From the NCBI RefSeq assembly GCF_004349315.1, contig NZ_SMLH01000002.1:248001-312000 (forward strand): a stretch of 64,000 nucleotides of DNA. Direction: 5' to 3'. The position numbers and the translations under genes are program-made. Positions 7,170 through 15,940 of the stretch are shown here, piece by piece. This stretch comes from Flavobacterium ranwuense (GTDB lineage Bacteria > Bacteroidota > Bacteroidia > Flavobacteriales > Flavobacteriaceae). The notes under the pieces were generated by a model, which was given only the letters and a program-made list of their open reading frames with translations, did not search any database and was not told the origin of the DNA. Within the stretch, counting starts at the first letter, position 1; each line of letters starts with the position of its first letter.

Positions 7170-8405
7170 ATGAAATGGAAGCTTTTACTATTAATTTTTA
7201 TATGTTTAAAATCTTTTTCGCAAGAAAAAGATTTGAATTACTTTATTACTAAAGCACAAAATAATTCTCCTTTACTTAAAGATTACAGCAACCAAATAAA
7301 ATCCGCGACACTGGATAGTTTATTGAATCGAGCAGTTTATAAACCACAAGTTACCGGAAATCTTAATGCTAATTATTCCCCTATAATTAATGGTTTTGGT
7401 TATGATTTGGCTTTAAGTAACGGGCAATCTGTTGCGGGTTTAATAGGTGTCAACCAAAAAATAATTGGAAAAAATGGAATCAATTCGCAATCAGCTTCTT
7501 TTCAATTAATAAAAGAAGCTTTGGTTTTGAATCAAAAAATTACTTTAAAAGATTTAAATAAAACCATTGTTGCGCAATACATTTCGGCTTCGGCAAGTTC
7601 AGAACAAATTGGTTTCAACCAGAAAATTGCAACTCTTTTAAAACAGGAAATAAGCATCCTGAAAAAATTAACCCAAAATGCCATTTACAAACAAACAGAT
7701 TATTTAATTTTTATTGCAACTGTAAAGCAACAAGATTTAGTATTGTTACAATTAAAACAACAATATCAAAATGATTTGGCTTTGTTGAATTACCTTTCTG
7801 GAGAAACCGATACTACTTTTGTCTATTTAAAAAAGCCTGAAATCATCTTGAAAAGTATTCAACCTTCGGATAAAATAGTTTTTTTGAAGCAATTTGAAGT
7901 AGATAGTCTCAAACTTCAAAATCAAAATAAATTTATTGATTACAATTATAAACCGTCTTTATCTCTATTAGGTGATGCCGGTTATAATTCTAGTTTTGCC
8001 TACCAGGCTTATAAAAATTTTGGATTTAGTTTGGGTTTAGGACTGTCAATTCCTATTTATGATGGAAACCAACGTGTTTTGCTGCATCAAAAAAATGATG
8101 CGGCATTAGCTACTAATTTAGCCTATAAAAACAATTTCAATAAACAATACAAACAACAATTATTGATGTTAAATTTGAAACTGAAACAATCAGCAGCTGT
8201 AGAAAATCAGTTGCAATTGCAGCTTCTTATCGCTGACGCATTAATTGAAGCCAATAAAAAATTATTGCTTACCGGAGATGCACAAATTACAGAATATAGT
8301 ATTGCTGTTGGCAATTTAATAGCCATCAAAAATGCCATTTCCCAAAATAATAGCAACAAACTCCAAATTATAAATGAAATTAATTATTGGAGTTTTAATG
8401 ACTAA
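7170..8405 (+). CDS. TolC-family outer membrane efflux protein
   Basis: 411 residues with a signal peptide (LLLIFICLKSFSQ). Two long helical hairpin regions rich in Gln, Leu and Lys alternate with beta stretches such as YKPQVTGNLNANYSP and YKPSLSLLGDAGYNSS, which is the duplicated TolC layout. The protein forms the outer membrane duct of a tripartite pump whose other parts are the next two genes. It is followed by the membrane fusion gene with its coding end touching it. The length is near the lower end for the family, which is usual in Bacteroidota. Confidence 0.85.
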   Translation: MKWKLLLLIFICLKSFSQEKDLNYFITKAQNNSPLLKDYSNQIKSATLDSLLNRAVYKPQVTGNLNANYSPIINGFGYDLALSNGQSVAGLIGVNQKIIGKNGINSQSASFQLIKEALVLNQKITLKDLNKTIVAQYISASASSEQIGFNQKIATLLKQEISILKKLTQNAIYKQTDYLIFIATVKQQDLVLLQLKQQYQNDLALLNYLSGETDTTFVYLKKPEIILKSIQPSDKIVFLKQFEVDSLKLQNQNKFIDYNYKPSLSLLGDAGYNSSFAYQAYKNFGFSLGLGLSIPIYDGNQRVLLHQKNDAALATNLAYKNNFNKQYKQQLLMLNLKLKQSAAVENQLQLQLLIADALIEANKKLLLTGDAQITEYSIAVGNLIAIKNAISQNNSNKLQIINEINYWSFND

Positions 8406-8409
8406 TTCT

Positions 8410-9327
8410 ATGAAGAAACCAATTCTATTTTTTATCCTGATAGCGCTTTTTTTTATTTCCTGTAAAAATAACAACGAATCAGAAAAAGCAATTGACGCGA
8501 GTGTGCCTGTGACTTTAACGAGCATTGATACCAATTCAGTTGAAAGCTATATTGATTTGAATGCTACAGCCGCTTATTTAGTCAAAAATGTTATAAAAGC
8601 AAATGCTACGGGGTATCTGAATTCAGTTAATGTGGCTTCCAGTGATTATGTTTCTAACGGGGCGGTATTATTTTCGATAAAAACCCGTGAGGCAAAAGTG
8701 TTAGGGAATACGATTAATAAAATTGACCCCAGTTTAAACTTTGGCGGAGCCATAAAAGTTAGAGCCAATACAAATGGCTTTGTAACTTCAGTAAATGTGC
8801 AACAAGGTGATTATGTTCAGGATGGGGATGCTTTAGTGACGATTAATGACACCAATAGTTTTGCTATCGTTTTGAGTTTGCCTTATGAGTTCAAAAAATA
8901 TGTTTCAATCAGTGAAGAACTAACGGTAATATTACCCGACAGTACTTTGGTTAAAGCGAAAGTGCAAAATTACATGCCCACTGTCGATGCCACTTCGCAA
9001 ACGCAAAGTGTGATTCTAAAAGTAATTGGCAAACATGATATTCCAGAGAATTTAATAGTAAAAGTCAGAATTAATAAAAGTTCAAATTCAAAAACTGTTT
9101 CGTTGCCAAAAGCAGCTGTTTTAAGTAATGAAACGGAAACGGATTTTTGGATTATGAAAATGATTAATAACAATACAGCCATAAAAATCCCAATTAAAAA
9201 AGGAGTAGAAACTCAAGATAAAGTAGAGATTCTGTCGCCGATTTTAACTCCTGAAGATAAAATTTTACTTTCAGGAAATTATGGTGTTGCAGATACGATT
9301 AAGGTAAAAGTGATAAAAGCGGATTGA
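8410..9327 (+). CDS. RND efflux membrane fusion lipoprotein (HlyD/MFP family)
   Basis: 305 residues from ATG 8410, chosen because it gives a clean lipoprotein signal ending LFFISC; an ATG at 8398, overlapping the TolC stop, would add four residues. Two lipoyl-like half-motifs are visible, ANATGYLNSVNVASSDYV and ANTNGFVTSVNVQQGDYV, with only a short segment between them, so the helical hairpin is almost absent. A beta-barrel and a membrane-proximal domain follow (AVLSNETETDFWIMK). The protein links the RND pump to TolC in the periplasm. The very short hairpin is common in Bacteroidota adaptors paired with TolC proteins of this size. Confidence 0.85.
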   Translation: MKKPILFFILIALFFISCKNNNESEKAIDASVPVTLTSIDTNSVESYIDLNATAAYLVKNVIKANATGYLNSVNVASSDYVSNGAVLFSIKTREAKVLGNTINKIDPSLNFGGAIKVRANTNGFVTSVNVQQGDYVQDGDALVTINDTNSFAIVLSLPYEFKKYVSISEELTVILPDSTLVKAKVQNYMPTVDATSQTQSVILKVIGKHDIPENLIVKVRINKSSNSKTVSLPKAAVLSNETETDFWIMKMINNNTAIKIPIKKGVETQDKVEILSPILTPEDKILLSGNYGVADTIKVKVIKAD

Positions 9328-9328
9328 A

Positions 9329-12300
9329 ATGAACAACTTTTTTGTCAAACATAAAAACGGACTGAGTGCCATCATTTTTCTAATAATTCTGGGAGGTTTT
9401 TTCGCATATTCTAAAATGCAAACCAGTTTATTTCCCGAAATTACTTTCCCGAAAATAAAAATCATTGCTGATGCGGGACAACAACCCATCGATAAAATGA
9501 TGATTACGGTTACAAAACCGTTGGAAAATGCCATCAAAAAAGTACAGGATTTAAAAACAATCAGGAGTACAACCAGTAGAGGAAGTTGTGAGATTTCGGC
9601 ATTCATGGATTGGAAGTCCGATATCGATTTGAGTAAAACCCGGATAGAAGAGCAAATCAATCAGATAAAAAGTAATCTTCCGCCTGATACACAAATTTCA
9701 GTCGAAAAAATGAATCCTTCGATTCTTCCGGTAATTGGATATGCTATAGAAGGAAAAGGACTCTCCGCTATTGAACTCAAAAAAATAGCCAATTATACCA
9801 TAAAACCGTTCCTTTCTCAAATTGATGGTGTTTCTGAGATTAGGATTATTGGCGGAAAAGAAAAAGAATATTGGTTGTCACTTGATTTTACTAAAATGAC
9901 AGCATTAGGAATTACTCCGGATGCTATCACACAAGTATTAAGTCAAACTAATTTTATTAAATCCAATGGGTATTTGTCGGATTACCGGTATTTATATCTT
10001 ACAATTACAGATGCTCAGGTTGATAAAAAGGAGGAACTGGAAAATCTGGTTATTCGTAATAACGGAAAAGGAATTGTAACCTTAAAAAATATTGCTTCGG
10101 TGGAAATTAGGGAAGCTAAAGAATACATAAAAGTTAATGCCAATGGTAAAGAAAGTATTCTTATAGCAGTTCTCAAGCAACCCAATTCAAATTTGATTAC
10201 GCTATCAGAGGCGATGCATGATAAACTGGAATCATTAAAAAAAATCCTTCCTAAAAACATAATAATAACGCCATTTTATGAGCAGGCCAGTTTTGTAAAT
10301 GATGCTGTAAAAAGTGTAACGGATAGTTTGTTAATAGGACTTTTGTTGGCCATAATTGTTGCTGTTTTATTTTTGAAATCGGTGAAAGCCAGTGCCACTA
10401 TTTTGATTGTTATTCCTGTTACTTTAGGACTCACACTAATTGTTTTGTACCTAACCGGACAAACATTCAATATTATGACTTTAGGTGCTATTGCAGCGGC
10501 TTTAGGATTAATTATTGACGATGCAATTGTAGTTGTAGAACAAATTCATAGAACGCACGAGGAACATCCTGATGAGCCTACTGTATCTCTTTTGCAAAAA
10601 GCGATACAGTATTTATTCCCGGCAATGGTGGGTTCATCCATAAGTACGATAGTGATTTTTATTCCTTTTGTTTTAATGAGCGGTGTTGCCGGTTCGTATT
10701 TTAAAGTGTTAACGGATACCATGATAATCACTTTAGTTTGTTCCTTTTTTGTGACATGGTTGCTACTTCCTGTAGTTTATTTATTGCTTTCCAAAAAAGA
10801 AAATAGTCCTCAATCGAAAAACGAAACTGAAATACATGATGTGAAAAAGCAGACATGGGTCGCTTATTTTATTGGAAAACCGATAATTAGTATTTCATTT
10901 TGTATCGTTCTGGTACTTTCTATTTTTATTATACTGCCTAATTTAGAAACCGGTTTTTTACCAGAAATGGATGAAGGGAGTATCATTTTGGATTATGAAA
11001 GCCCGCCAGGAACTTCACTTGAAGAGACTGATAGAATGCTCAAAGAAGTGGAAAAAATAATTATAAAAATCCCTGAAGTAGAAGCGTACAGTCGCCGCAC
11101 AGGAACACAAATGGGATTTTTTATAACGGAACCCAATCGCGGGGATTATTTGATTCAATTAAAAAAGGACAGAAGTAAAACTAGCAATGCTATTATTGAT
11201 GAAATTAGACAAAAAGTTGAAGCGACTCAACCCGCTTTGCGCATTGATTTTGGTCAGGTAATTGGGGATATGTTGGGCGATTTAATGAGCTCTGTTTCAC
11301 CAATTGAAGTGAAGATATTTGGCAGTAATCAAGCAGAATTACAAAAAATAGCCAAAAAAGTAAATGTAATAGTCGAAAAAGTAAAAGGAACAGCTGATGT
11401 ATTTGATGGTATTATTTTGGCGGGACCATCCATAAATATTGTGCCCAATTATAGTCAGTTAGCACAATATGGAATCACTCCAGCCGACTTGCAATTTCAG
11501 TTACAAACTGCGCTTGAAGGGAATGTTATTGGAAATTTATTAGACAATGAACGCATAATTCCCATTCGATTAATCTATAAAAATTCAGAAAAAAGAAGTT
11601 TAGAAGACATCAAAAAATTGCAGTTATTTTTACCGAATGGTCAATCAATTCCTATTTCGAGTTTAGTTGCTATTTCAGCTCAAAAAGGAGTAGCTGAAAT
11701 AGAACGTGAAAATCTCCAAATGATAAGTGTTGTAACTGGAAGATTGGATAATAGAGATTTAGGGAGTGTGATGAAGGATATTCAAACACAAGTTAAAAGC
11801 AATATTCATTTACCAAGTGGCTATTATATTGAATACGCAGGTGCTTATAAAGAGCAACAGCAATCTTTCAAGGAGTTATTAATGATATTAATCGCTTCAT
11901 CTTTATTAGTTTTTGGTGTTATTTTATTTCTATTTAGAGATTTTAGAGTAGCATTGGTAATTTTAATAATTTCTGTTTTGGGAATTGCAGGAAGTTATAT
12001 TTTGCTTTTTATGACAGGAACGCCATTAAACGTGGGGAGTTACACAGGAATTATTATGATCGTAGGAATAATAAGTGAGAATGCTATTTTTACTTTTTTA
12101 CAATTCAGAGAAACTTTTAAATTGACCCGGAATGTAAATGAATCTATAATTTATTCAATTTCCACTCGTTTGCGCCCTAAATTAATGACCGCGCTTGGAG
12201 CAATCATAGCCCTATTTCCACTAGCAATAGGAATTGGAACGGGTTCAGAATTGCATCAGCCACTTGCGATTGCTGTGATTGGAGGATTTATTATTGCAAT

Positions 12301-12379
12301 GCCTTTACTTTTGATTGTATTGCCTACTTTATTGTGTTTAGTTTTCAAGAATGAAAAACATTTTACTCACTTTAATTGA
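9329..12379 (+). CDS. RND efflux pump permease subunit
   Basis: 1016 residues, the usual size. Starts one base after the adaptor stop. Features of the hydrophobe/amphiphile efflux branch are an N-terminal helix, periplasmic porter loop with the LPPDTQISVEKMNPS region, and helix 4 carrying the proton-relay pair in GLIIDDAIVVVEQI. A second half duplicates the layout, with the C-terminal FRDFRVALVILIISVLGIAGS helix region and TRLRPKLMTALGAIIALFPLA. The substrate cannot be inferred; absence of the methionine/charged clusters of heavy-metal pumps argues against a metal exporter, but weakly. The operon has no visible terminator directly after it. Confidence 0.93.
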   Translation: MNNFFVKHKNGLSAIIFLIILGGFFAYSKMQTSLFPEITFPKIKIIADAGQQPIDKMMITVTKPLENAIKKVQDLKTIRSTTSRGSCEISAFMDWKSDIDLSKTRIEEQINQIKSNLPPDTQISVEKMNPSILPVIGYAIEGKGLSAIELKKIANYTIKPFLSQIDGVSEIRIIGGKEKEYWLSLDFTKMTALGITPDAITQVLSQTNFIKSNGYLSDYRYLYLTITDAQVDKKEELENLVIRNNGKGIVTLKNIASVEIREAKEYIKVNANGKESILIAVLKQPNSNLITLSEAMHDKLESLKKILPKNIIITPFYEQASFVNDAVKSVTDSLLIGLLLAIIVAVLFLKSVKASATILIVIPVTLGLTLIVLYLTGQTFNIMTLGAIAAALGLIIDDAIVVVEQIHRTHEEHPDEPTVSLLQKAIQYLFPAMVGSSISTIVIFIPFVLMSGVAGSYFKVLTDTMIITLVCSFFVTWLLLPVVYLLLSKKENSPQSKNETEIHDVKKQTWVAYFIGKPIISISFCIVLVLSIFIILPNLETGFLPEMDEGSIILDYESPPGTSLEETDRMLKEVEKIIIKIPEVEAYSRRTGTQMGFFITEPNRGDYLIQLKKDRSKTSNAIIDEIRQKVEATQPALRIDFGQVIGDMLGDLMSSVSPIEVKIFGSNQAELQKIAKKVNVIVEKVKGTADVFDGIILAGPSINIVPNYSQLAQYGITPADLQFQLQTALEGNVIGNLLDNERIIPIRLIYKNSEKRSLEDIKKLQLFLPNGQSIPISSLVAISAQKGVAEIERENLQMISVVTGRLDNRDLGSVMKDIQTQVKSNIHLPSGYYIEYAGAYKEQQQSFKELLMILIASSLLVFGVILFLFRDFRVALVILIISVLGIAGSYILLFMTGTPLNVGSYTGIIMIVGIISENAIFTFLQFRETFKLTRNVNESIIYSISTRLRPKLMTALGAIIALFPLAIGIGTGSELHQPLAIAVIGGFIIAMPLLLIVLPTLLCLVFKNEKHFTHFN

Positions 12380-12586
12380 TTTAATTTTTTGTTGAGATTA
12401 TTCATTTTTAAATAAATATAAATCATATTTTAAATAAAATATCATTGTTGTCCGATAAAAAAATTTGGAAGTTCATTTTTTCTATATATTTAGGCACTTA
12501 ACGAGGTTTTGGCTTGGCTTGTTTTTCTTCACTATGTTGAGAATTCAATAAATTGAAAAATATTTTTTTTAGTTTCATTTATCAAA

Positions 12587-13018
12587 TTATCCATTCGCCA
12601 AATAATGATCAAATAGTCCTAATTGTCCATCGTTTTCTATGTCTAATTCCCAGTCGTTTTCGGGACTTTCTAAAAATTTAGTCAGATGAATATAGTTGAA
12701 CAAATGAATTCTGCAAAAACTAACTAAATTAGAGAAAGACCATTGTCTCTTCAAACTTTTCTTTAAAACTTCTATCAAAAGATTTACTATCAGCACGCAA
12801 TAAATTTGAATAATAATTCGATTTGCCATCTTATTTTATAAAGTACAGCTATCGTGTCTGCTCTAAACTCAAATAGATTGCTGATAAACTCAAAGGTTCT
12901 TTTATTTTCTCTGTCATAGTATTATATTTTTCTTAATTTTAATTTGCTTTTCACACTTCCTTTATCAACTTCAATAACTTCATCCGTCAGTTCTCTATCA
13001 ATATATTGCACAAATAGT
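12587..13018 (-). pseudogene. IS4-type transposase remnant
   Basis: Reading the minus strand from about 13,018 gives LFVQYIDRELTDEV, EVDKGSVKSKLKLRKI, a TAA stop, YYDRENKRTFEFISN, FRADTIAVLYKIRWQIELLF, then a shift into the frame IIIQIYCVLIVNLLIEVLKK that ends at 12,587. The YxREN block and the RWQIEL block are the conserved C-terminal catalytic regions of IS4-family DDE transposases, with the catalytic glutamate in YDREN. A stop codon, an internal deletion after RWQIELLF (about 20 residues that normally precede IQIYC are missing) and the absent N-terminal half show it is dead. It abuts the integrase stop codon. No terminal inverted repeat was identified. Confidence 0.75.
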
Positions 13019-13027
13019 TACAGATGT

Positions 13028-14284
13028 TTAATTGGAGTTTACTTTCACTATTTCATTTGTGGGATTTTTTGCGAGATTGAATTTGTTTCTTAAAATCATC
13101 ATATCCTCACTCACTTTTTTATCCAATATCTTAGCATAGTGTTGTGTGGTTCTTATGTTTTTATGTCCTAACATTTTGCTCACACTTTCTATTGGAACGC
13201 CATTTGTGAGTGTTACTGTCGTTGCAAAAGTGTGTCGGGCAATGTGGAAAGTTAGTTCTTTTTCGATTTCACAAACGCCTGCTATTTCTTTTAAATAGGC
13301 ATTCATTTTTTGATTGCTCAAAATAGGAAGTAGTTTGTTTTGGTTGTTGCATTCCGGATGGTCCTCATATTTATCAATAATCATTTGTGTAATTGGAAGG
13401 ATTGGAATTTTTGAAGCGGATTCTGTTTTCTGGCGGTGGGTGAATATCCATTTCTCTCCGTCGATTCCAAAGCTTATATGCGACTTTGTTAGGTTTTTGA
13501 CATCAATGTAGGCTAAGCCTGTGAAACAGCTGAAAAGGAAGATATCGCGCACTAGCGATAATCGTTCTGTTTTGAAATCTTTGTTGAGTATATTTTGGAT
13601 TTCGTCCTCGGATAAATAGACTCTTTCTACTTCTTTGACTTTTGACTTGTAGTTGGCAAACGGATTTCTTTCTATCCAATGGTTAGCTATGCAAATCTTG
13701 ATTATTTTGTTGAAGTTCTTGATGTATTTTACGGCAGTGTTATTGGCGCAATTACGAACGCTTCTCAAGTAGAATTCATATTCGGTGATAAACGCATGAT
13801 CTATTTTGTTAATGTCTATATCTGAAGTCTTGTATTTCCATTGCAGGAAGTCGATAGTATGCTTTAGAGAGGTGGTATAGCGCTCTAATGTTCCTGGTGC
13901 ATATTCTTTACCAACCAATTCTTTGATTTTGTTGTTGTGATCATTGAAAATGGGGATAAGCATTCTTTGGTTGTCTTGGAGATCAAAAATTTCATTCTTT
14001 AGATTTTCAGAAGATATAATGATATCCTTTTTGTATAATTTTTTTTCAGCTTCTAAAACTTTAGATTTTAAATATTCAAGGTGACTGTTTATTGAACGAG
14101 TCTCTTCATTGTTTCCCTTAACTTTAGATCCTTCATTTGACCATTTCTCAGGATTAACAAATTTGTTGCTGCTAAATTCAAATCGTTTAGATTGTACTGT
14201 GACACGAACGTAAATAGGGCAGATACCATCATTATTGACTTTTGATCGCTTTATATAAAAGAGAACGGATACGGCTGTGTTCAT
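13028..14284 (-). CDS. Tyrosine recombinase/integrase of Bacteroidota mobile elements
   Basis: 418 residues from ATG 14284, a start typical of this family (MNTAVSVLFYIKRSK); an upstream ATG at 14335 would add 17 residues. The order is an arm-binding N-domain, a SAM-like core-binding domain (TTSLKHTIDFLQWK, ITEYEFYL), and a catalytic domain with FSCFTGLAYIDVKNL, HIARHTFATT, MLGHKNIRTTQHYAKI. The HxxR, LGH and nucleophile Tyr are present. The first catalytic Arg, normally in TGLR, is replaced by Ala, as in the IntDOT-like group. It lies next to tRNA-Ser, its probable integration target, and is intact. Confidence 0.9.
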   Translation of the reverse strand: MNTAVSVLFYIKRSKVNNDGICPIYVRVTVQSKRFEFSSNKFVNPEKWSNEGSKVKGNNEETRSINSHLEYLKSKVLEAEKKLYKKDIIISSENLKNEIFDLQDNQRMLIPIFNDHNNKIKELVGKEYAPGTLERYTTSLKHTIDFLQWKYKTSDIDINKIDHAFITEYEFYLRSVRNCANNTAVKYIKNFNKIIKICIANHWIERNPFANYKSKVKEVERVYLSEDEIQNILNKDFKTERLSLVRDIFLFSCFTGLAYIDVKNLTKSHISFGIDGEKWIFTHRQKTESASKIPILPITQMIIDKYEDHPECNNQNKLLPILSNQKMNAYLKEIAGVCEIEKELTFHIARHTFATTVTLTNGVPIESVSKMLGHKNIRTTQHYAKILDKKVSEDMMILRNKFNLAKNPTNEIVKVNSN

Positions 14285-14396
14285 GGTTGGTGACCTTTTA
14301 GTTATTATTAAATTTAAACTTTGTAATACTTCCAAACAAGATGTTCAAATAGTGAAAAGGTATTTGGACAAATGTTGAACTGGTAACTTTTGAGAT

Positions 14397-14446
14397 AGGT
14401 GTCACTTAAAAAAATAGATTTTCAGTGACACCTCAAAAGACACCTA
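14397..14446. repeat. Inverted repeats upstream of the integrase (possible arm or att sites)
   Basis: AGGTGTCACT (14397-14406) and AGTGACACCT (14424-14433) form a perfect 10-base inverted repeat, and a third part-copy AGACACCT follows at 14439-14446. They lie between the integrase start and the tRNA-Ser gene. Such clustered repeats beside an integrase are typical of recombinase or excisionase binding sites. Function is inferred from position. Confidence 0.5.
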
Positions 14447-14487
14447 AGTTTTGAGATTTAATGAATAATTTGATTTACCGCAAATGA

Positions 14488-14523
14488 AAAAACCCCCCTA
14501 AATCATAAGATTTAGAGGGGTTT
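14488..14523 (-). terminator. Terminator between tRNA-Ser and integrase
   Basis: A hairpin with the stem CCCCCCTAAATC / GATTTAGAGGGG (one mismatch) around ATAA, flanked by A and T runs on both sides, so it could end transcription in either direction. It lies just 3' of the tRNA on the minus strand. Confidence 0.8.
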
Positions 14524-14546
14524 GCTTCGTTTTGTATTTCTACCAG

Positions 14547-14631
14547 CGGAGAAAGAGGGATTCGAACCCCCGGACCTGTTACAGTCAACAGTTTTCAAGA
14601 CTGCCGCATTCGACCGCTCTGCCATTTCTCC
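14547..14631 (-). tRNA. tRNA-Ser: tRNA-Ser (anticodon TGA)
   Basis: The minus strand folds into a class II tRNA of 85 bases. Acceptor stem GGAGAAA pairs with TTTCTCC, discriminator G; the anticodon arm has CTTGAAA with anticodon TGA; a long variable arm follows and the T arm contains GGTTCGAATCC. The CCA end is not encoded. It lies beside the integrase gene, so its 3' end is the likely attachment site of the island to its left. Confidence 0.95.
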
Positions 14632-14798
14632 AGTATGTCGCTTTCATTATCTGATTGCGAGTGCAAATATAAGAACCTTTTTTGGTTATGCAAATCTATT
14701 TTTAGAAAAAAATCATCTATTTTTTAGGCTAATTTTTAAAGGTTTCATTTTCTTTACTTTAGATGATACTTATTTTTATAAAATAGTAATGAATGGGT

Positions 14799-15932
14799 TT
14801 AATACTTTACATATTCGGTTATTTCTAACCCATATCCAATCATCCCTACACGTTTTGTTCCCTCAGTATTGGATACTAATCTAATTTTTGAGATGTCAAT
14901 ATCATGTAATATTTGCGCTCCAATACCAAAATCTTTACTGTCAATGATGATTTTTGGTGCTTTCATCACTCCTTCACTTTGTAATAATTTGAGTTCAGCT
15001 ATACGACTCAATAAGTTTACGGATTGCATATCCTGATTGATGAAAATAACAGCACCTTTTCCTTCTTCATTAATAACTCGGAACATGTCATCCAGTTGTT
15101 GATCTGCGTTATTGGTCAACGTGCCTAATAAATCATTGTTGACCTGTGATGAATTGATTCTGGTTAAAATTGATTCCCCCAAATTCCACGTTCCTTTAGT
15201 CAGAGCAATGTGTATTTGTTTATTGGTCGTTTGTTGATACGCTCGTAGTCTAAAAGTACCAAAACGGGTCTCAATATCAAAATCTTCTTTTTTAACAATC
15301 AAACTATCGTGTTGCATTCTATAGGCCACTAAAGCTTCAATGGAAACTAATTTCAAATTGAATTTTTTTGCCACTTTGACTAATTGCGGTAAACGAGCCA
15401 TTGAACCATCTTCGTTCATGATTTCTACAATCACACCTGCTGATTTAAATCCAGCTAATCTCGCAAAATCTATAGCAGCTTCTGTATGCCCTGTTCTTCT
15501 CAATACACCACCTTGTTTTGCAATAAGAGGGAATATATGTCCTGGACGGGCTAAATCATGTGGTTTAGTTTTAGAATCAACCAACGATAAAATAGTTTTT
15601 GCTCTGTCTGCGGCTGAAATTCCTGTAGTTACTCCATTGCCTCTTAAATCTACCGAAACGGTAAAAGCGGTTTCCATTGGATCGGTATTGTTACTTACCA
15701 TTACATGCAATCCTAGTTCTTTACATCGACTTTCTGTCAGTGGAGCACAAATCAATCCTCTACCGTGTGTAGCCATGAAATTAATCATTTCAGGGGTTAC
15801 TTTCTCGGCTGCAGCCAAAAAATCTCCTTCATTTTCACGATCCTCATCGTCAACAACAATGATTATTTTCCCTTGGCGAATATCTTCTATCGCTTCTTCA
15901 ATTGTGTTGAGTTGTATGTTATTTGTAACCAT
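14799..15932 (-). CDS. ribB: 3,4-dihydroxy-2-butanone 4-phosphate synthase with degenerate GTP cyclohydrolase II domain
   Basis: 377 residues. The N-terminal half (about 1-205) is a complete RibB: DDEDRENEGD metal/substrate loop, THGRGLICAP, TGISAADRAKT, and GHTEAAIDFARLAG. It makes the four-carbon riboflavin precursor from ribulose 5-phosphate. The C-terminal half aligns with RibA but has lost its zinc cysteines: the region that should read like SECLTGDxxxSLRCDCG is here SSQVNNDLLGTLTNNAD, and the active-site EGRxIGL is DMQSVNL. The RibA half is therefore very probably inactive, and another GTP cyclohydrolase II should exist elsewhere in the genome. It ends the ftsK-lolA-lptF operon, 8 bases after the permease gene. 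Confidence 0.92.
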   Translation of the reverse strand: MVTNNIQLNTIEEAIEDIRQGKIIIVVDDEDRENEGDFLAAAEKVTPEMINFMATHGRGLICAPLTESRCKELGLHVMVSNNTDPMETAFTVSVDLRGNGVTTGISAADRAKTILSLVDSKTKPHDLARPGHIFPLIAKQGGVLRRTGHTEAAIDFARLAGFKSAGVIVEIMNEDGSMARLPQLVKVAKKFNLKLVSIEALVAYRMQHDSLIVKKEDFDIETRFGTFRLRAYQQTTNKQIHIALTKGTWNLGESILTRINSSQVNNDLLGTLTNNADQQLDDMFRVINEEGKGAVIFINQDMQSVNLLSRIAELKLLQSEGVMKAPKIIIDSKDFGIGAQILHDIDISKIRLVSNTEGTKRVGMIGYGLEITEYVKY

Positions 15933-15940
15933 TTGTGTTG

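Noticed and set aside
14522..14884. Plus-strand open frame across tRNA-Ser and the ribB end
   Set aside because: It runs through a tRNA gene and antisense to ribB; no start signals.
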